From contig OZ029916.1 of NCBI GenBank assembly GCA_964023275.1, positions 26,860,953 to 26,924,952 of the forward strand: a stretch of 64,000 nt of DNA, written 5' to 3'. The notes below the pieces were generated by a model. That model was not told where the DNA came from, did not search any database, and was given only the letters and a program-made list of their open reading frames with translations. The DNA comes from Norana najaformis. Taxonomy: Eukaryota > Annelida > Clitellata > Crassiclitellata > Hormogastridae. The position numbers were made by a program, and so were the translations under genes. This document shows, in pieces, positions 1-11,811 of the stretch (its first letter is position 1; every line of letters starts with the position of its first letter).

Positions 1-115
1 TTAATGATTAATGGTTTCATTTTAAACAAAACTCATTTTTGAATCACAGCTGTTTCTTGTTTATGAATGTTTTTTAGCATTGTTATAATGATTTGTATGT
101 TGTATTTGATAACAG

Positions 116-3100
116 GCTGGAAAGTATGAAGTTCCTGACTGGGTTTCGAAGGAGAGTGCTGATGTCATAAGTAAGCTCTTGCAAGTAGATCCAAAATGCA
201 GAGCAACAATAAAAGATTTGATGGAGGATCCTTGGGTGACAGAAGAATTTAATGATCCCTTGTCTTGGAGAAGTCAGTTAAGGGTATGTATTGAAAGGCT
301 GTGCTTCTCGTTCAGTTTATCTGCATATATGCCATAACATATTTTAATTTGATGTCATGTCTTCTGTTTACTGGTTTTGCTCTCTAGTGATTGTTTTATT
401 TCCCAAGAAAGCATGACAGCAAAATAACTGCATTTCTGCTTATGAACAGATGTTGCTGCTCTGTCATGTAAATCTGCAACAGATGTAAATCACTGTAATT
501 TTTTGTTTTATCCACCTAATGTTTAGTAGCATGTGTAATTAAACCAAATGTTGTAGTTGCAAAAACCTACCCACAGACCAATCACTCCAAGGCTGTGAAT
601 CGTATTGTTAATGATAGGACCAGTTATGCAGAGCCCTAACTTAACTAATGCTGAAGTAAAGGGTGCTTTACATGCAGTAATACCTAACATGCAACTGATT
701 TAATAAAAAAAGAATGTCTTAAGCTGTGACTCATAGTGTCAGAGAGGTTTCTGAAAGATCATAAATGATGCATACATGTGTGTTTGTAATGAGACATTTA
801 TCTGGTACCTTTTGGAACCTCTCAAAATGACTGTTGTTAAATACCTAATTAACTTGTTCTGCTGCAGCGTGATGTACTAGATGATGACTGCTTGACTCTG
901 CTGAGCAAATTCCATGCAAAGCCAAAAGATGAGTTAAGGCAACTCATTGCAGAGTGGAACTATGACTACCTTACAGCCACCTACTTACTTCTGCTGAACA
1001 AGAAAGCAAAAGGCAAACCACTCAAACTCGGAAGTCACCATGTCACTCCTGGAAGACCAAATCAACTGAATATCAAGGCAAGTCTAGATGAAGAGAATTT
1101 ATTGTACAGGTATAAGTGGATAGAAACGGTATAACAGCTTCAACTTGTGGCTTATTTTGGCAGTTAAGATGTTCAAAATAAAGTTGATTAACTGTTTATT
1201 ATTGTGGAATGGTGTAATTACCTCATAAGTAATCTCTTCACAACAGATGTTATATTAATTTGATTATGTTGTGCTTCACAGATGGCTTGATGTGGTATTA
1301 TGGTTGTGATATATTATGATGCAAGGATGATTCGTTCTTTTGTCTTATGAGCATGAAGAAAGTACATACAAATAGTTAATGGTTTGATGATTGAGTGATG
1401 GCTCGCAATAAAGTGGCATTATAGCTGTACTTTGGTCTCAGTGTTGTCAGCAAGTCATTGGCAAAGTGACCAACTTCCACTTTGAGTGGCCAGATAAGAA
1501 CTATTTATTGTGAGAGCTCCATTTACTGTTTATCAACACAAAATAAAATAAAACTAAACTGCATCAGTTGTGTAATAAACGTCTTTGTTTTTTTCAGAAT
1601 CCTGATACTGGTCTTTCAAATGGGTTTTATGATCCTCCGTATGAAAACTTGGCAACTGTAAAGATGGAAGTGGTGGAGACTTCGCCCACAGACCTACTGG
1701 AGAACGACTGCAATAGTCTCTGTGTAACCTCCCCTGCATCACTAGATTTGCTCATTGGAAATCCAGCAGAGGACAAACCATGCATCAGGCTTGAATCGAC
1801 CGAAGAAATGCCATATGAGAAAATGGAAAAGGAAGAGTGTATCACTGTCATTTCTCTGGTAGAAAGAGATTGCCAGAAGTCACGAGCATGTCCAGAACGT
1901 CATGACGGAGAAACCGATCTCTTAGAAGACTTGGATCGAGAAGCAGAGAGCAAGCTAAATGAAGATCGGTTGAAACAAGAGGGATGTGATTTTTGGCATT
2001 CTGAAGGCGGAATGGCCAAACATGAAAACTTGAACAATCATATTCTGCTCCCTGAAAGAAACAATGGAAATAATCAGCATATGGGATTTGAGAGTTTTGC
2101 TGAGCCACCCAAGTGGCATTCTGAGTCTCAGGAAGTTGACATGGACCCCTGCACAGCTCAGAGGAACCAGAAGGAGGATCTGCTGGAAGTAGCCGAGTGC
2201 ACAGATCAGTTCAGTTCTTTGGGCATTGCTCAGAACACATCGAGAGGCCTGGTCAAGAAGAAGAATCGGGCAGGTATTGACTTTACCGCTAAACTTTACC
2301 ATTCAAGGTGCTCCAACAGATGTCACAAGAGCCGGCCCAGTCGAGCGGTGACACGTGCCTGGCAGAGAGATCATTGTCATCAGGGGCAGAGCTGGTATGG
2401 CTCACTTCTTCCTGCATCTGGACGTAAGGTTGTGCACAAGCGTACTTGCCGTAAGTATGTGGGTGACTTTGAGTTGCCCAAATTGCCCCTCAGGGTTGCT
2501 GCAGAGAGGACAGAACCTGTGCAGAATCAGACAGTCGGACTGGAGGATCACCTTCCAAAAGAGGCATTCCGATCTGAGGATCATCAGCTGTCAGTTGTTG
2601 AGGATGCAGGCTGTTTTAAGATTTGCTGTCGAGAAGGACTGTTTGGACAGTCAAAGACAACAGAGTCAATTGTTACAAGACATGGCCTCAAGGCAGCTGA
2701 CACCCAGAAGATTGAAACAAGGCATAGATGGTCATCAGGGCCTCAGATTCTGTGCCACTCACGACAGCCAGCAGGGACCACTAGTTTCTGTGCAGCCAAG
2801 AGTGACAGAGGGAAATTCATGGTTCCAAAGACGCCTAGGCCTCGAGGGCCTTCTCCCATGTGTAGGTCACCCCAAAGAATGCCTCTGACAACACCGCACA
2901 AGAAGAAGGTTCTTCAAACAACACCTGCCATGTCTGCTTTGCTTCATTCCTTGAATAATGCGAGTAAGTACCAGCGTAGCAAAACGAAATGAAATCTGTG
3001 GAATGCAAGTGACTTTTATATTCTTTCAGTACTTAGGGTATGTTTGTGGTAGACAGCCCAAACAATTTAAGTGACATGTCTTTTAAAATTGAATGACAAC

Positions 3101-6100
3101 ATTATGTAAATTTTGCTTTTCAAGTAAGATAGCTGTAAGTATAATGGTATATACTTACGTATCTGGGCATTTATGTAGCCTATCTGAGCATTTATGTAGC
3201 CCTTTTATGAAGCTTTCAGAGGCACTGAGATCCTCTGCACAAGTAACAGCGTGATTACATGGTACTGTGACTTAACCTGACTTCTTGTGTTGTGTTTGTA
3301 GGCCCAAGCGGAGGTGTCTGTCTGAAAAACCAGCTGAGCTTGGCTCTGTCACCCTCCCGTTCGTTTGATTCACAGCTGAATCACCTTGGAATGGGACCAC
3401 ATTTCCACACTCCAATCGATGAGTTGTAAGTGTAAAACATAATCTTTAATTAATAAAACATTAAAGCACAACCCTGTGCATCTAAGCTGCATGTTTTTTT
3501 ATTCCTCTAAATATTGGCAATATGTTAAATGATTTCAGGAGCCCTTGTTTTATCTTCCACATTTGTGTTTCTGTTGTTCTTTTAGTGTGTGGGAAAAATG
3601 GCTTTTTGAGTGATTCTGAATTTTATGGGTTTTAGTTGTAGTGAATTTTGTGGTTGGCTAACTACATATCAGAAAGACAGATGTATTCTTAGTAAATACA
3701 CATCTGGACAATTATATAGTGTCTTTTGGGAACTTCTCAGAAACATTGCAAAACTGTTGGCTTCAGGAAGTAACATAAAATCTCTGCTTCAGTGCCCCAA
3801 AGAATACTGAGAGAGTGATACAACTGAAACATGACTGAAAAAAATACTATTAATTGGATGTTCTTCTCTGTGTGCATAGTAAGACAAGTACTAATGTGTT
3901 TTCTTATTGTTTGCTACTCTTCAGTGTTTCTGGTTCGGTTGATGCAGAACTAAATCAATTTCATCATAAATTTGAAATGCCTGGGATCAAGCAGTGTAGG
4001 AAGCCCATGGTAGTTGGAAATGTTGATCGGTGGCTCTGTGTCACGGCTCCAAGAAAGAAGGCCCAGCAGACTGAGCCTAGGAAAGTCAGAGTAAGTGGCT
4101 GTTTACTGAATGCCGTAGGAGTGGAACAAAGCCGTGGAATGGTGCTGATTTTCTTGACCAGATAATGAAGTTCCCAAAGTTACACTTCACTTTTCATGCC
4201 ATTATGTGTCTTCGAAGATCGAACCCAGTGTTTTGATACTATTTGCCTCCCCTTCACATATTTCAGTATCTCCTTGTGCATTATGTTTTCCCGATCCAAC
4301 CAAGTGCTTATCTGATCTCCTTAGCCACACCTCAGTCAACTTAATACTGGTTAATTTTAATTGTCAGTTCTACTGGTTAGCGCCGTTATAGTTGTTGTGC
4401 GAGACTTAAATAGCAATGTAATGTATTTGTTCTTTCCCTGCAGGAAATCATAGATTAGGAGAAAGTAATGTTGGTTTGTTGCAATTGAGAAGTTATTATT
4501 ATTATTATTATAAGAAGATTTATAAAGCACTAGTTAATGAAACTTAATGCACCGCAAAAGCGCTAACAGCAGTTGGCTCAGTCCCTTGACAAGAAAAGGT
4601 GAGTCTTCAACTTCTTCCGAAAGCAGAGATCCGGTGTTCGTAGTTCGGTCGGTAGTGCGTTCCACGCCGTAGGGCCGGATACGCCAAATGTTCTTGTGCG
4701 CGTGACAGTGGCCTTACCAGACCAGACCAGGTCATAGCTTCGTGCAGAGCGCAGCCGAGACCGACCAGGGACTGAGGAAGCCAGAACGCAGTCGCAAGAC
4801 AAATATGAGGGCGCCAGTCCGTGTAGACACTTGTAGTCTAGCATCGCCACTTTGAATGTAGTCCTTTTGCGGACAGGCAACCAGTGTAGACCTTGTAGAA
4901 TAGGCATTATGTGTTCGAACCTCCGAGCCCCAGCAACAAACTTCGCAACAGCATTCTGCATGACTTGCAGCTTCCTAAGTAGCCCGCAGCTGATGCCGTA
5001 TAGCAGGCTGTTGCAGTAGTCTAGCAGACTACCGATGAAAGTGCAGGCGAGACTCTTCCTTCAGTTGGGTGACAGCGACGATCGAATCTGTCCCAACTGC
5101 CGCAGCTCGAAATAACATTTCTTACAGATGTTGGCCACATGATCCCTCATTGTAAGCTCCCGGTCTATCAGTGTGATAACTCTGAACCATTTTGGCTTGC
5201 ACTGAAAACCGGTGGTTTCACTGCAGTGCTAGATCACTTTCCATTGCTGTAGTCAGACGTCATCACTTTGCAACATGTTTACAGTTCTCTTTCTGTAGGG
5301 GTGAATACAGGTGACCATAGCTGTATCCACAATTTGGTGCCATGCCTTCCTATTCTGAGCCTTTTTTCATGCAGTGTTCACCTCAAATTATAGTGTTCTA
5401 AACCCTTTTCTGGTCCGATTGTACCATGACACCTCTGCCAGTCCTTTGGGATCAATTCTTTGCAGTCCATAGGGCTTTCTGAGGGTCCTCCTCAAGTTTA
5501 ACTAACTGCAACTGATTACAGTTTTTTACAGCATTTCAGATTGAACCTCACTTACTTTGGAAGTGAATGTTAAGGAAGACAAAAACTGAGAAATGATTTT
5601 GTGGTGTTGTTTTGTAGGATGTGCGCAGTATCTACATAACTAATTATGACTGTGCCAGCGCTGTTCTTAATCGGCTGAAGGCTGTTTTAGAGGAGAAGAG
5701 TCTGCCATATCAGGAGGCTGGGTATGTCCATTCAGCCGTTTTTGCCATGGGAAAATCGCGTTTGAGTTTGTAAAACAACACAATCCAAGTCTTTTATGTC
5801 ACAGTCTGCTATTTGTTGGTGTTTGCGTGAAGATAGTAGAATTTTGTGAAGATTAGTGTTTAACTCATCTACCTTTTAATTCTGCATCCATTAGTTGACT
5901 TGCAGCAATGACATTACCAATTAGTTATCAAACCTGGAAGAAAAAATTATCTTGTTAGACTGCTTTTGTCAAGTTTGCGCCCTACGTTGCGTTTCCTCAC
6001 CTAGTCTTTATAAAGAACTTTATACGGGATCAGCAGATATTTGAAGCAAATAAAGAATACAGACTTTTAAATTTTGTAAGCCCATGCTTTCCTTAAAGGA

Positions 6101-6586
6101 AATTAGACCAACTTTCAACTTTATTTTATTTTTATTATCAAGCCAATTTTTGTTTACAAATCAGCATCGTGAATCTGAGGTGGATCAGTACATTGTTTGG
6201 AATACAATTCATTCTGAGTTGCTTTAAGTGGTGGTAATGAATAAATGCCATAAGTTGCTTTTGATGTTTGCATGAAGTATGAGGTGATGTAGCAATAGTC
6301 TGGCCTGAATGTGCAACTCTAAAGAGTTTCTAAATGTGATGCTATGTAAATATCAGATTACATCACTTGGTCATTTATTGCATTTTTGTTTAATTTCTTT
6401 TTGAACAGTTACATGCTGCGAAGTGTACTAAAGGATAAAGATAGCAAAGTCCAGTTGGCTTTTGATCTTGAGGTTGTCCGTTTGCGCAAATTATCTGCAG
6501 TCGGTATTCAACAGAAGAGATTGAAAGGCGATTCATGGTATTACAAGCGACTTTGTGAGTCGATTCTGAATGCAGCTCGGCTGTGA
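116..6586 (+). CDS. MELK: Maternal embryonic leucine zipper kinase, 3' part (seven exons)
   Basis: Exons by GT-AG sites and phase: 116-283, 868-1128, 1598-2963, 3302-3425, 3925-4090, 5618-5721, 6409-6586 (stop TGA); 788 codons. Exon 1 reads GKYEVPDWVSKE, LLQVDPKCR and DPWVTEEF, the last helices of the kinase domain. Exon 2 carries the UBA domain (DYLTATYLLLLNKKAKGKP). Exons 6-7 are the KA1 domain, ending GIQQKRLKGDSWYYKRL, close to the recalled vertebrate MELK C-terminus. Exon 3 is a 455-codon linker with proline-directed sites near its end (KTPRPRGPSP, LTTPHKKK, LQTTP). Known of the family: AMPK-related Ser/Thr kinase; UBA and KA1 control activity and membrane/cortex binding; TP-rich linker phosphorylated in mitosis. 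The N-terminal lobe and catalytic loop are off the left edge. The linker makes the protein much longer than the 651-residue human one. Identity is firm; limits of exons 4 and 5 are slightly less so. Confidence 0.93.
4478..5195 (-). mobile_element. CR1/L2-like non-LTR retrotransposon 3' fragment in a MELK intron
   Basis: Read on the minus strand this is the C-terminal end of a LINE reverse transcriptase: LLDYCNSLLYGI, then FEHIMPILQGLHWLPVRKR, GLAPSYLS, AWNALPTELRTP and a final RKKLKTHLF before the stop at about 4578. The upstream part (MRDHVANICKKCYFELRQL) is in another frame, so the copy is frameshifted. The 3' end is GCACTTTATAAATC followed by a short TAA repeat, a typical L2/CR1-type terminus. 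It is antisense to MELK within the intron 4091-5617 and is a dead copy. Confidence 0.85.
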
Positions 6587-7440
6587 AGTGGCCAAGGCCA
6601 CTCTGTACAGAAGTTGCAACTGTTGCCATAGCTTCAGCATTCAGCTTGAATTTCAAATTAAAACTGTTTTCTTCTAACAAGAGGATCTGACGGCCACCTC
6701 TGGTTTGGAAAATGCTTTCGATTTTTATTAATTTAAGTCAAGTATTTTGAAGATGAAGTCAGATATTTGACCGAATTTGCTGTTTTAGTTACTGTCTTGC
6801 TGCTAGATATGCCATGATTTTAGATAGTGTGCATATTTGTCTCGACTGTTGACAGAATTTAGTCGGCTTTTTGCTTTAAACCATGACAGTTGCTAAGTGT
6901 GTTTAATAAAGGACATGCTTTTTAAGAGATAAAGTTAGCTTATGTAATTATCAGTTGTTTTGTTTTTCTTGTACTCAGCACTGTGTTTTATATACTTTTG
7001 TAATTAATGAGCATGTGACATAAGGAGGATGTTTTACTGAATGCAGTGTGTGTATTTTACATTAAAGTTGTGATTCTCTGCAGATTGGAGAATACTGTTT
7101 TGTTTCTGAGTGCCTGCTTGATAACTAATTTTTAAAAAGATGGTGCTTATTAGAATTGGAAACTAGTTTGCTTTATTGTTTTCTTTGCAGACTTTTTGTT
7201 ATCTGTTGTTTTTAATTAACTGTTTCTCTGTGTGATAAGTGACAGTCTGATGAAATATGTATTTGTTTCCAGTGAGAAATCTCTCCTTCAACTTCAGTGG
7301 AGCACAGACTTAATTCTTCATTTGTTTAGTAATTTCTGTTTGGTAAGGAGCATAGTTTATTAAATTTAGTCAGTTTCATACTGCTATTTTACAGAAATAA
7401 ATAATTGGAAATTGTTCTTGAAATTGTGATATTTTGTATT
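6587..7440 (+). other. MELK 3' untranslated region with candidate poly(A) signals
   Basis: AT-rich sequence after the MELK stop with no coding signal. Hexamers that could end the transcript: AATAAA at 6905-6910, ATTAAA at 7061-7066 and AATAAA at 7396-7401. Which one is used cannot be read from the sequence. Confidence 0.5.
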
Positions 7441-7463
7441 TGATGATTTGTCTTAATTTACCT

Positions 7464-7735
7464 TTACTGGAGTCTAGTGTTTTTGAGTCTCACGTTTTCA
7501 AGAAATCCCACCCTGATCCTTTGAATCTGTTGCCTTTCCATTTCTCTTGGCTTAAACACAACCCACCCTAACAGCTCCTCTTCCCCGTGTCTCTGTGTCT
7601 TCTGGCAACTGGACCTGGTTCTTGACGTAGCATCTTTGGACAACCCGCTGACTTGATGCACCGGTGATGACTTGAATAAGCTAGTGCCTTGCGCTTAGCT
7701 TTTAAGTAGCACTTTAGAAATATATATAGTTTAGG
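7464..7735 (+). mobile_element. LINE 3' end, family 2, copy 1
   Basis: A short remnant resembling KKSHPDP from a reverse-transcriptase C-terminus is followed by a 3' untranslated segment with GCATCTTTGGACAACC and TAAGCTAGTGCCTTGCGCTTA, ending AAGTAGCACTTTAGAAATATATATAG. The same segment, on the minus strand, recurs at 10376-10512 and 31385-31500, so this is a dispersed family; it lies just past the MELK 3' UTR. Confidence 0.65.
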
Positions 7736-7953
7736 ATTACGAGATTATCCCTCATTTCAAAGCACTACAACAAGGATTGTTTCAAATGTTCTATGCAGTG
7801 TTGCAACCATCTCGTTTTTAAGTTCGTACATTAACAGTCATGACACCATATGTAAAAATCATGATCTTTAATCTGTAGCAGATGGCAATCTGTTTACACT
7901 AAACATTATGTTGCAGTGAATGGGTTTAATGTAGGGTAAGGGCTGGGTGTGGT

Positions 7954-8372
7954 AAGGGGTCGCCCATAAGGACGTCCGCAAAAAATGACCTACTTTGGAC
8001 CCCTCCCTCTCCATTGTCGGCATTTGGCATTACCCTTTCTCCATACCTCTTAGCCGACGCAGCACCCCTGCAGTCCTGCGGCAACTCGGACATAGATTAG
8101 CAAACCTGTTTATCTTGCAGGGTTAACTATGCTACAGGGTGGGGTACTTTGACATTGCCGCATCCTGCGAAGGGTCTCTAATTAGATTCTATGCAGTACA
8201 TACTGTCTGCTGTCTGACTGAAGTTGGTGCTTAAGACACAAGCTGTAAAGAAAACTATGTACCAAATTTAGATGCAGCCGTCCGCATTGGGGATAACCTC
8301 TTACCACCTGTCAGCTTTTGTGCAATTGGGTGACTCTTCCTCCCCTTTTAGACGTCCTTAATGGACGACCTT
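7954..8372. mobile_element. MITE-like non-autonomous DNA transposon candidate
   Basis: The two ends are imperfect inverted repeats: left AAGGGGTCGCCCATAAGGAC then GTCC (7954-7977), and the reverse complement of the right end reads AAAGGTCGTCCATTAAGGAC then GTC (8351-8372). About 420 bp lie between, without any coding signal. Just inside the left end is a C-rich run (GGACCCCTCCCTC); just inside the right end is CCTCCCC. I recall similar GGTCGTCCAT...ACGTC termini as common in marine animal genomes. No target-site duplication could be fixed. Confidence 0.55.
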
Positions 8373-9700
8373 TATAGGTTTGCGGAAATTCCCTCGCTTT
8401 TCAAACCGTTGCTTGTGGGATGCCTTTTGTCAAGTCTGTACCGTCCTGGCCATTTAAGTCTTCTGTGCTGTTTATAGGAACAATTCACACAATGTGTACG
8501 CCTAATTTTATGGGCTCTTGGACTTACAGCTTCACAGCTGGCACCAGCGCTAGTTGTCAGTGCTTGATTCTTTAAAGGCAACACTTGCACACCTTTAATA
8601 AGGTTCTGTCAGGCGCTATATGATTAGCAATAGTGTCGAAACCCTCGCCGTTGCCATATTTTTTTGTTACGAGTGCCCCCTTTAAATGAAAAAACCGCTT
8701 GATTAAGACGTCTTTAAAACGCCTTTGTCGGGTGCAATAGGCCTATAGTTATTTTTGCTTGGTCGATGGGTCCATGTAGTCCTGCGTTCTGGATATACTT
8801 GCTGGAAATTGTGGTCAAAAACCTAAATCTGTATCTAATCTAACGAGTTCTATAGCACCGTTATCGTAAAGCATAATCGATGTTCGCTTCGGGTGAACTC
8901 AGTGGTAAAAAAATAATGCGTTGCAGTAGCCCCGTCGAAACCCGAGAAGGCAGCGAAACCGCAAGTCAAGCTATGGCGGGTAAACAAACCGAAAAAGACG
9001 AGTTTCTTTTAACTCTGAATGACATCTGAAGAACTCCTAGAACACACAACTGGCAACCAAGAGCACAACACTATTCTGGTGCGAGGCACAGTAAGAATCG
9101 AAGTATCCGTTGATCGAGTGCAAGATTTGCTGGTGGATGAGGTGAGCCAGGAGTGGAGGGAGATAGGTAGGCAATCTAATCGAACATTTTTATAATAACA
9201 ATGAGATTTAGCCTAACCTGACCATTTGGCGGAAACATTTAAAGTGTAACACATTTTATATTAATGTATGGAGCAAGTCAATGATCTAGGCATTTAGCAG
9301 TTCTTTACGCAAATTTCTGTGGGCAGCCATTGGTATGGAACGTTAGCGACATCATTTTCTTAGCCTCGGCGTATACAATCCTCTCCCTCGCAAACTGGTT
9401 TCACCGTTTGAGCCCCGACCTTTGGCTTGACAGTCCAGTAGGTTAGCCATTAAACAACCGCGCACAGGACATAAATGACAAATTTTGAACACTGTACTAG
9501 GCCCAATAGGCTATAGGCCTACATAAACCTTTAACACATACAAAAACAAGTCAACGTATTGTGGGCGAAGCTGGCGAACAAGTAGCCTAAATAGGCAAAT
9601 CATTTAAAGTATAAAAGAAAGCTCCCGTAACCCGTACGTATGGGAGGCGCTCATTTCCTGCTCTTCGTCCCTTGTGCCGGCAATGGACGAATCCAAAGGT
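8373..9700. other. Intergenic stretch, no gene seen
   Basis: No long open frame, RNA gene or clear transposon. A possible L2-like tip (GGCGCTATATGATTAGC) lies near 8611. The stretch 9331-9380 (GGCAGCCATTGGTATGGAAC) resembles 21787-21835, suggesting an unnamed dispersed repeat. Confidence 0.4.
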
Positions 9701-9714
9701 CTTGGACACGGGCC

Positions 9715-9828
9715 TAAACGTACACGTTTTTCTATAGCGAAAATAACTATGGTCTCGACCCTGCTCATTTTTCAATGAATTTATCGGGTGAGATCCTTCA
9801 CCAACGCTGCCCGTTTGAATGGCTAGTG
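9715..9828 (-). repeat. tRNA-like SINE, 3' part only
   Basis: Minus-strand copy of the tail module of the SINE seen in full at 9905-10185: CGTTTTTCTATAGCG, CTGCTCATTTTTCAATGAAT and GATCCTTCACCAACGCTGCC appear in the same order. The tRNA-like head is missing. Confidence 0.6.
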
Positions 9829-9904
9829 CGTCGCAGGACTTGCCGTTTACTTCTCAGAAGCCGACGGTACCGAATTCTACTGCCTTGTGACAGAGTTGGC
9901 AACT

Positions 9905-10185
9905 GTAAGTGTACAGGTTTTTATAGATGTCAATGTATATGTTTTCTATAGCGACCGTGTGGCCTCTACCCTGCTCATTTTCCAACAAATCGATCAGGTA
10001 AGATCCTTCCCCATCACTGCCAGTCTGAATGGGCGCCACGCCATTGTATATCTCCGTGTACGGACCGTGCTAGCCCGAGATTTCACTCTCTGAAATATAA
10101 ACTAGCTGCGATCGCTATGCGAACCGGCATCCCTCCGCACAGAGATGCCTTGACATATGCGCTATCCAGTGTAGCTAGCCAGGCT
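9905..10185 (-). repeat. tRNA-like SINE, full copy
   Basis: On the minus strand the head starts GCCTGGCTAGCTACACTGG, has a pol III A-box-like TAGCTACACTGG (10166-10177) and a B-box-like GGTTCGCATAGC (10114-10125), then the body GGCTAGCACGGTCCGTACAC, GCGCCCATTCAGACTGGCAG and GAGCAGGGTAGAGGCC, and a tail with TATAGAAAAC. The same modules recur at 21165-21448, 31775-32035 and, in part, 9715-9828 and 59628-59785. Length about 280 bp. The family is not one I can name. Confidence 0.65.
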
Positions 10186-10259
10186 AATAAATGTGGGCGA
10201 ACACCTTGTCCAAGTCGTTACACGGAATCCGTTTCAGCAGGCTGGAACCGGTAATCGCT

Positions 10260-10390
10260 GGATTCTTCTTCCATCCTCTCGTCCTTCCCTCCCTTCTCTT
10301 CCTCCTTCTACTTCATATTCCTCTTCTACCTCCTCCCCTCCTTCTCATCTCCTGTTCCCGTTTATCTTCTTATCCTTCTTCGTCTTCTTC
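10260..10390. repeat. Polypyrimidine tract
   Basis: About 130 bp almost entirely C and T, with CTTCTTCCAT, CCTCCCCTCCTTCTC and similar runs. Such purine/pyrimidine tracts can adopt triplex structure; the open frames through it are low-complexity artefacts. Confidence 0.75.
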
Positions 10391-10512
10391 GTAAACTCTA
10401 AATTTCTAAAGCGCTACTCTAAAGCTAAGTGCAGGGCACCAGCTTATTCATGAGCGCTGCGTCAAGTTAGTGTGGTTGTCCAAAGATGCCATGTCAAGAA
10501 CTAAGTCCGCCT
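10376..10512 (-). mobile_element. LINE 3' end, family 2, copy 2
   Basis: The reverse complement matches 7464-7735: TTCTTGACATGGCATCTTTG, GACAACC, GAATAAGCTGGTGCCCTGCA, CTTAGC and GTAGCGCTTTAGAAATTTAG. Only the 3' untranslated part is present. Confidence 0.6.
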
Positions 10513-10514
10513 AC

Positions 10515-11475
10515 GCGACCAGATCAAGAAAATTCCTGACCCCTCTATATCCCTCAGCCTCCACCCACACGTTTAGGACCTAATACTAACTCTTCTATCC
10601 ACAATTTAGGTGTAGGCCCTAATATTCGACCAAAACCTCAGCTTTAGTGATCATATCACAAATCTTTCTCGCTCTTGCTTCATGCATATCCGTGACCCTC
10701 GCAGAATACTCCCCTAGCTTGACTTCAAAACAGCATCTACCATCGCCACATCTATAATCTATACAAAACTAGACTACTGCAATTCACCTTTCCTGAATAT
10801 AGACATAACTCAGATAAACCGCCTTCACACTATCTAGAATGCTGTTGCTCGTGCTGTAACCCAAAACCCCCAAATACCATCACGTAACTCCTGTTATTAA
10901 ATCACTTCACTGGCTTAAAATACCTGAACTAATAGAATACAAAGTCCCATCACTTACCTTCAACACATTTCAATCCTCCAAACACTTCTATCTTCGTCAG
11001 CTATTTACAGTCCAACTAATCCAATCAACCGGTTCCTCTTCTATCCTGACACTTCTCCCCCCAGTCACCTCATCCTTAACATTTGGAAATCGTTTCATGG
11101 CCATAGCTGTTCCACCCTATGGAATACACTCCCGCCAGAATTAGACCTACAATTACATGGTCCATCTTACGAACTCACCATCACTTCACTCCTTGCAATC
11201 TCTGCGTCTTCCGCTCAAAACTGAAAACACTCCCCTTCCGCAGATCCTATGCTGATTCCGCTTCTTCCCCTTATCTTTCTAGTGAATTCAATTCCAAACA
11301 CCATCCACCGTAGCCGTCTGACTGTCTGCCTGTTGGATCTTGACTTGGAACCGAACTGTCCTTGCCTTTCGATTTTGTTTTGACTGAGCGCCTATAAATA
11401 AGCTGCTTCCCACGATTTAGCTTTCGTTGGGCGCTGTAGAAATCTGGGTTTTACGATTACTACTCTCATTACGTG
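10515..11475 (+). mobile_element. L2-like LINE 3' part, family 1, copy A
   Basis: Degenerate reverse-transcriptase C-terminus read across frames: SFSDHITNLSRSCFMHIRDP, LDFKTASTIATS, KLDYCNSPFLNI, SLHWLKIPELIEYK and FYLRQLFTVQ. It is followed by the family 3' untranslated module: TTGACTGAGCGCCTATAAATAAGCTG, here split as TTGACTGAGCGCC and AATAAGCTG, then TTTCGTTGGGCGCTGTAGAA and TTACGATTAC. Stops and shifts make it a dead copy. It faces copy B at 11812-12665. Confidence 0.8.
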
Positions 11476-11811
11476 TTGCGCCTCGGTGTGTAAAGACACA
11501 GGGTAAGCCTACTATTGTACCATTAGGTAGCCGTGCTCCAGCGCCTTTGTGACTTACTTAAGAGGCGCTGTGCAAGTTTAGTGATACATAGGCTACACAG
11601 GTCTACATTACAATGTAGTGTTGTATCTGCTTACGACACATAATCTGTGCTACCGAGACTGAGAAATTGGGAGAGAAAGATCGCGGTATTTTAACCCGCA
11701 AATTACCAGAATTGTTGCAATCACTAATTAGTTAATGCAGCAAGAAACTAAACTAGAAACCGCTGACTAGAAAATATCGATTTCATGAACCTAATAAGAC
11801 TTGACGACGCT

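Noticed and set aside
2355-2888. Second long frame within MELK exon 3, and minus-strand frames at 1627-2302
   Set aside because: They are shadows of the MELK reading frame, which alone connects with the splice sites and conserved neighbours.
10166-10177. Functional tRNA gene at the SINE head
   Set aside because: Only A-box- and B-box-like words are present. A full cloverleaf is not visible, and the same head recurs as part of a dispersed repeat.
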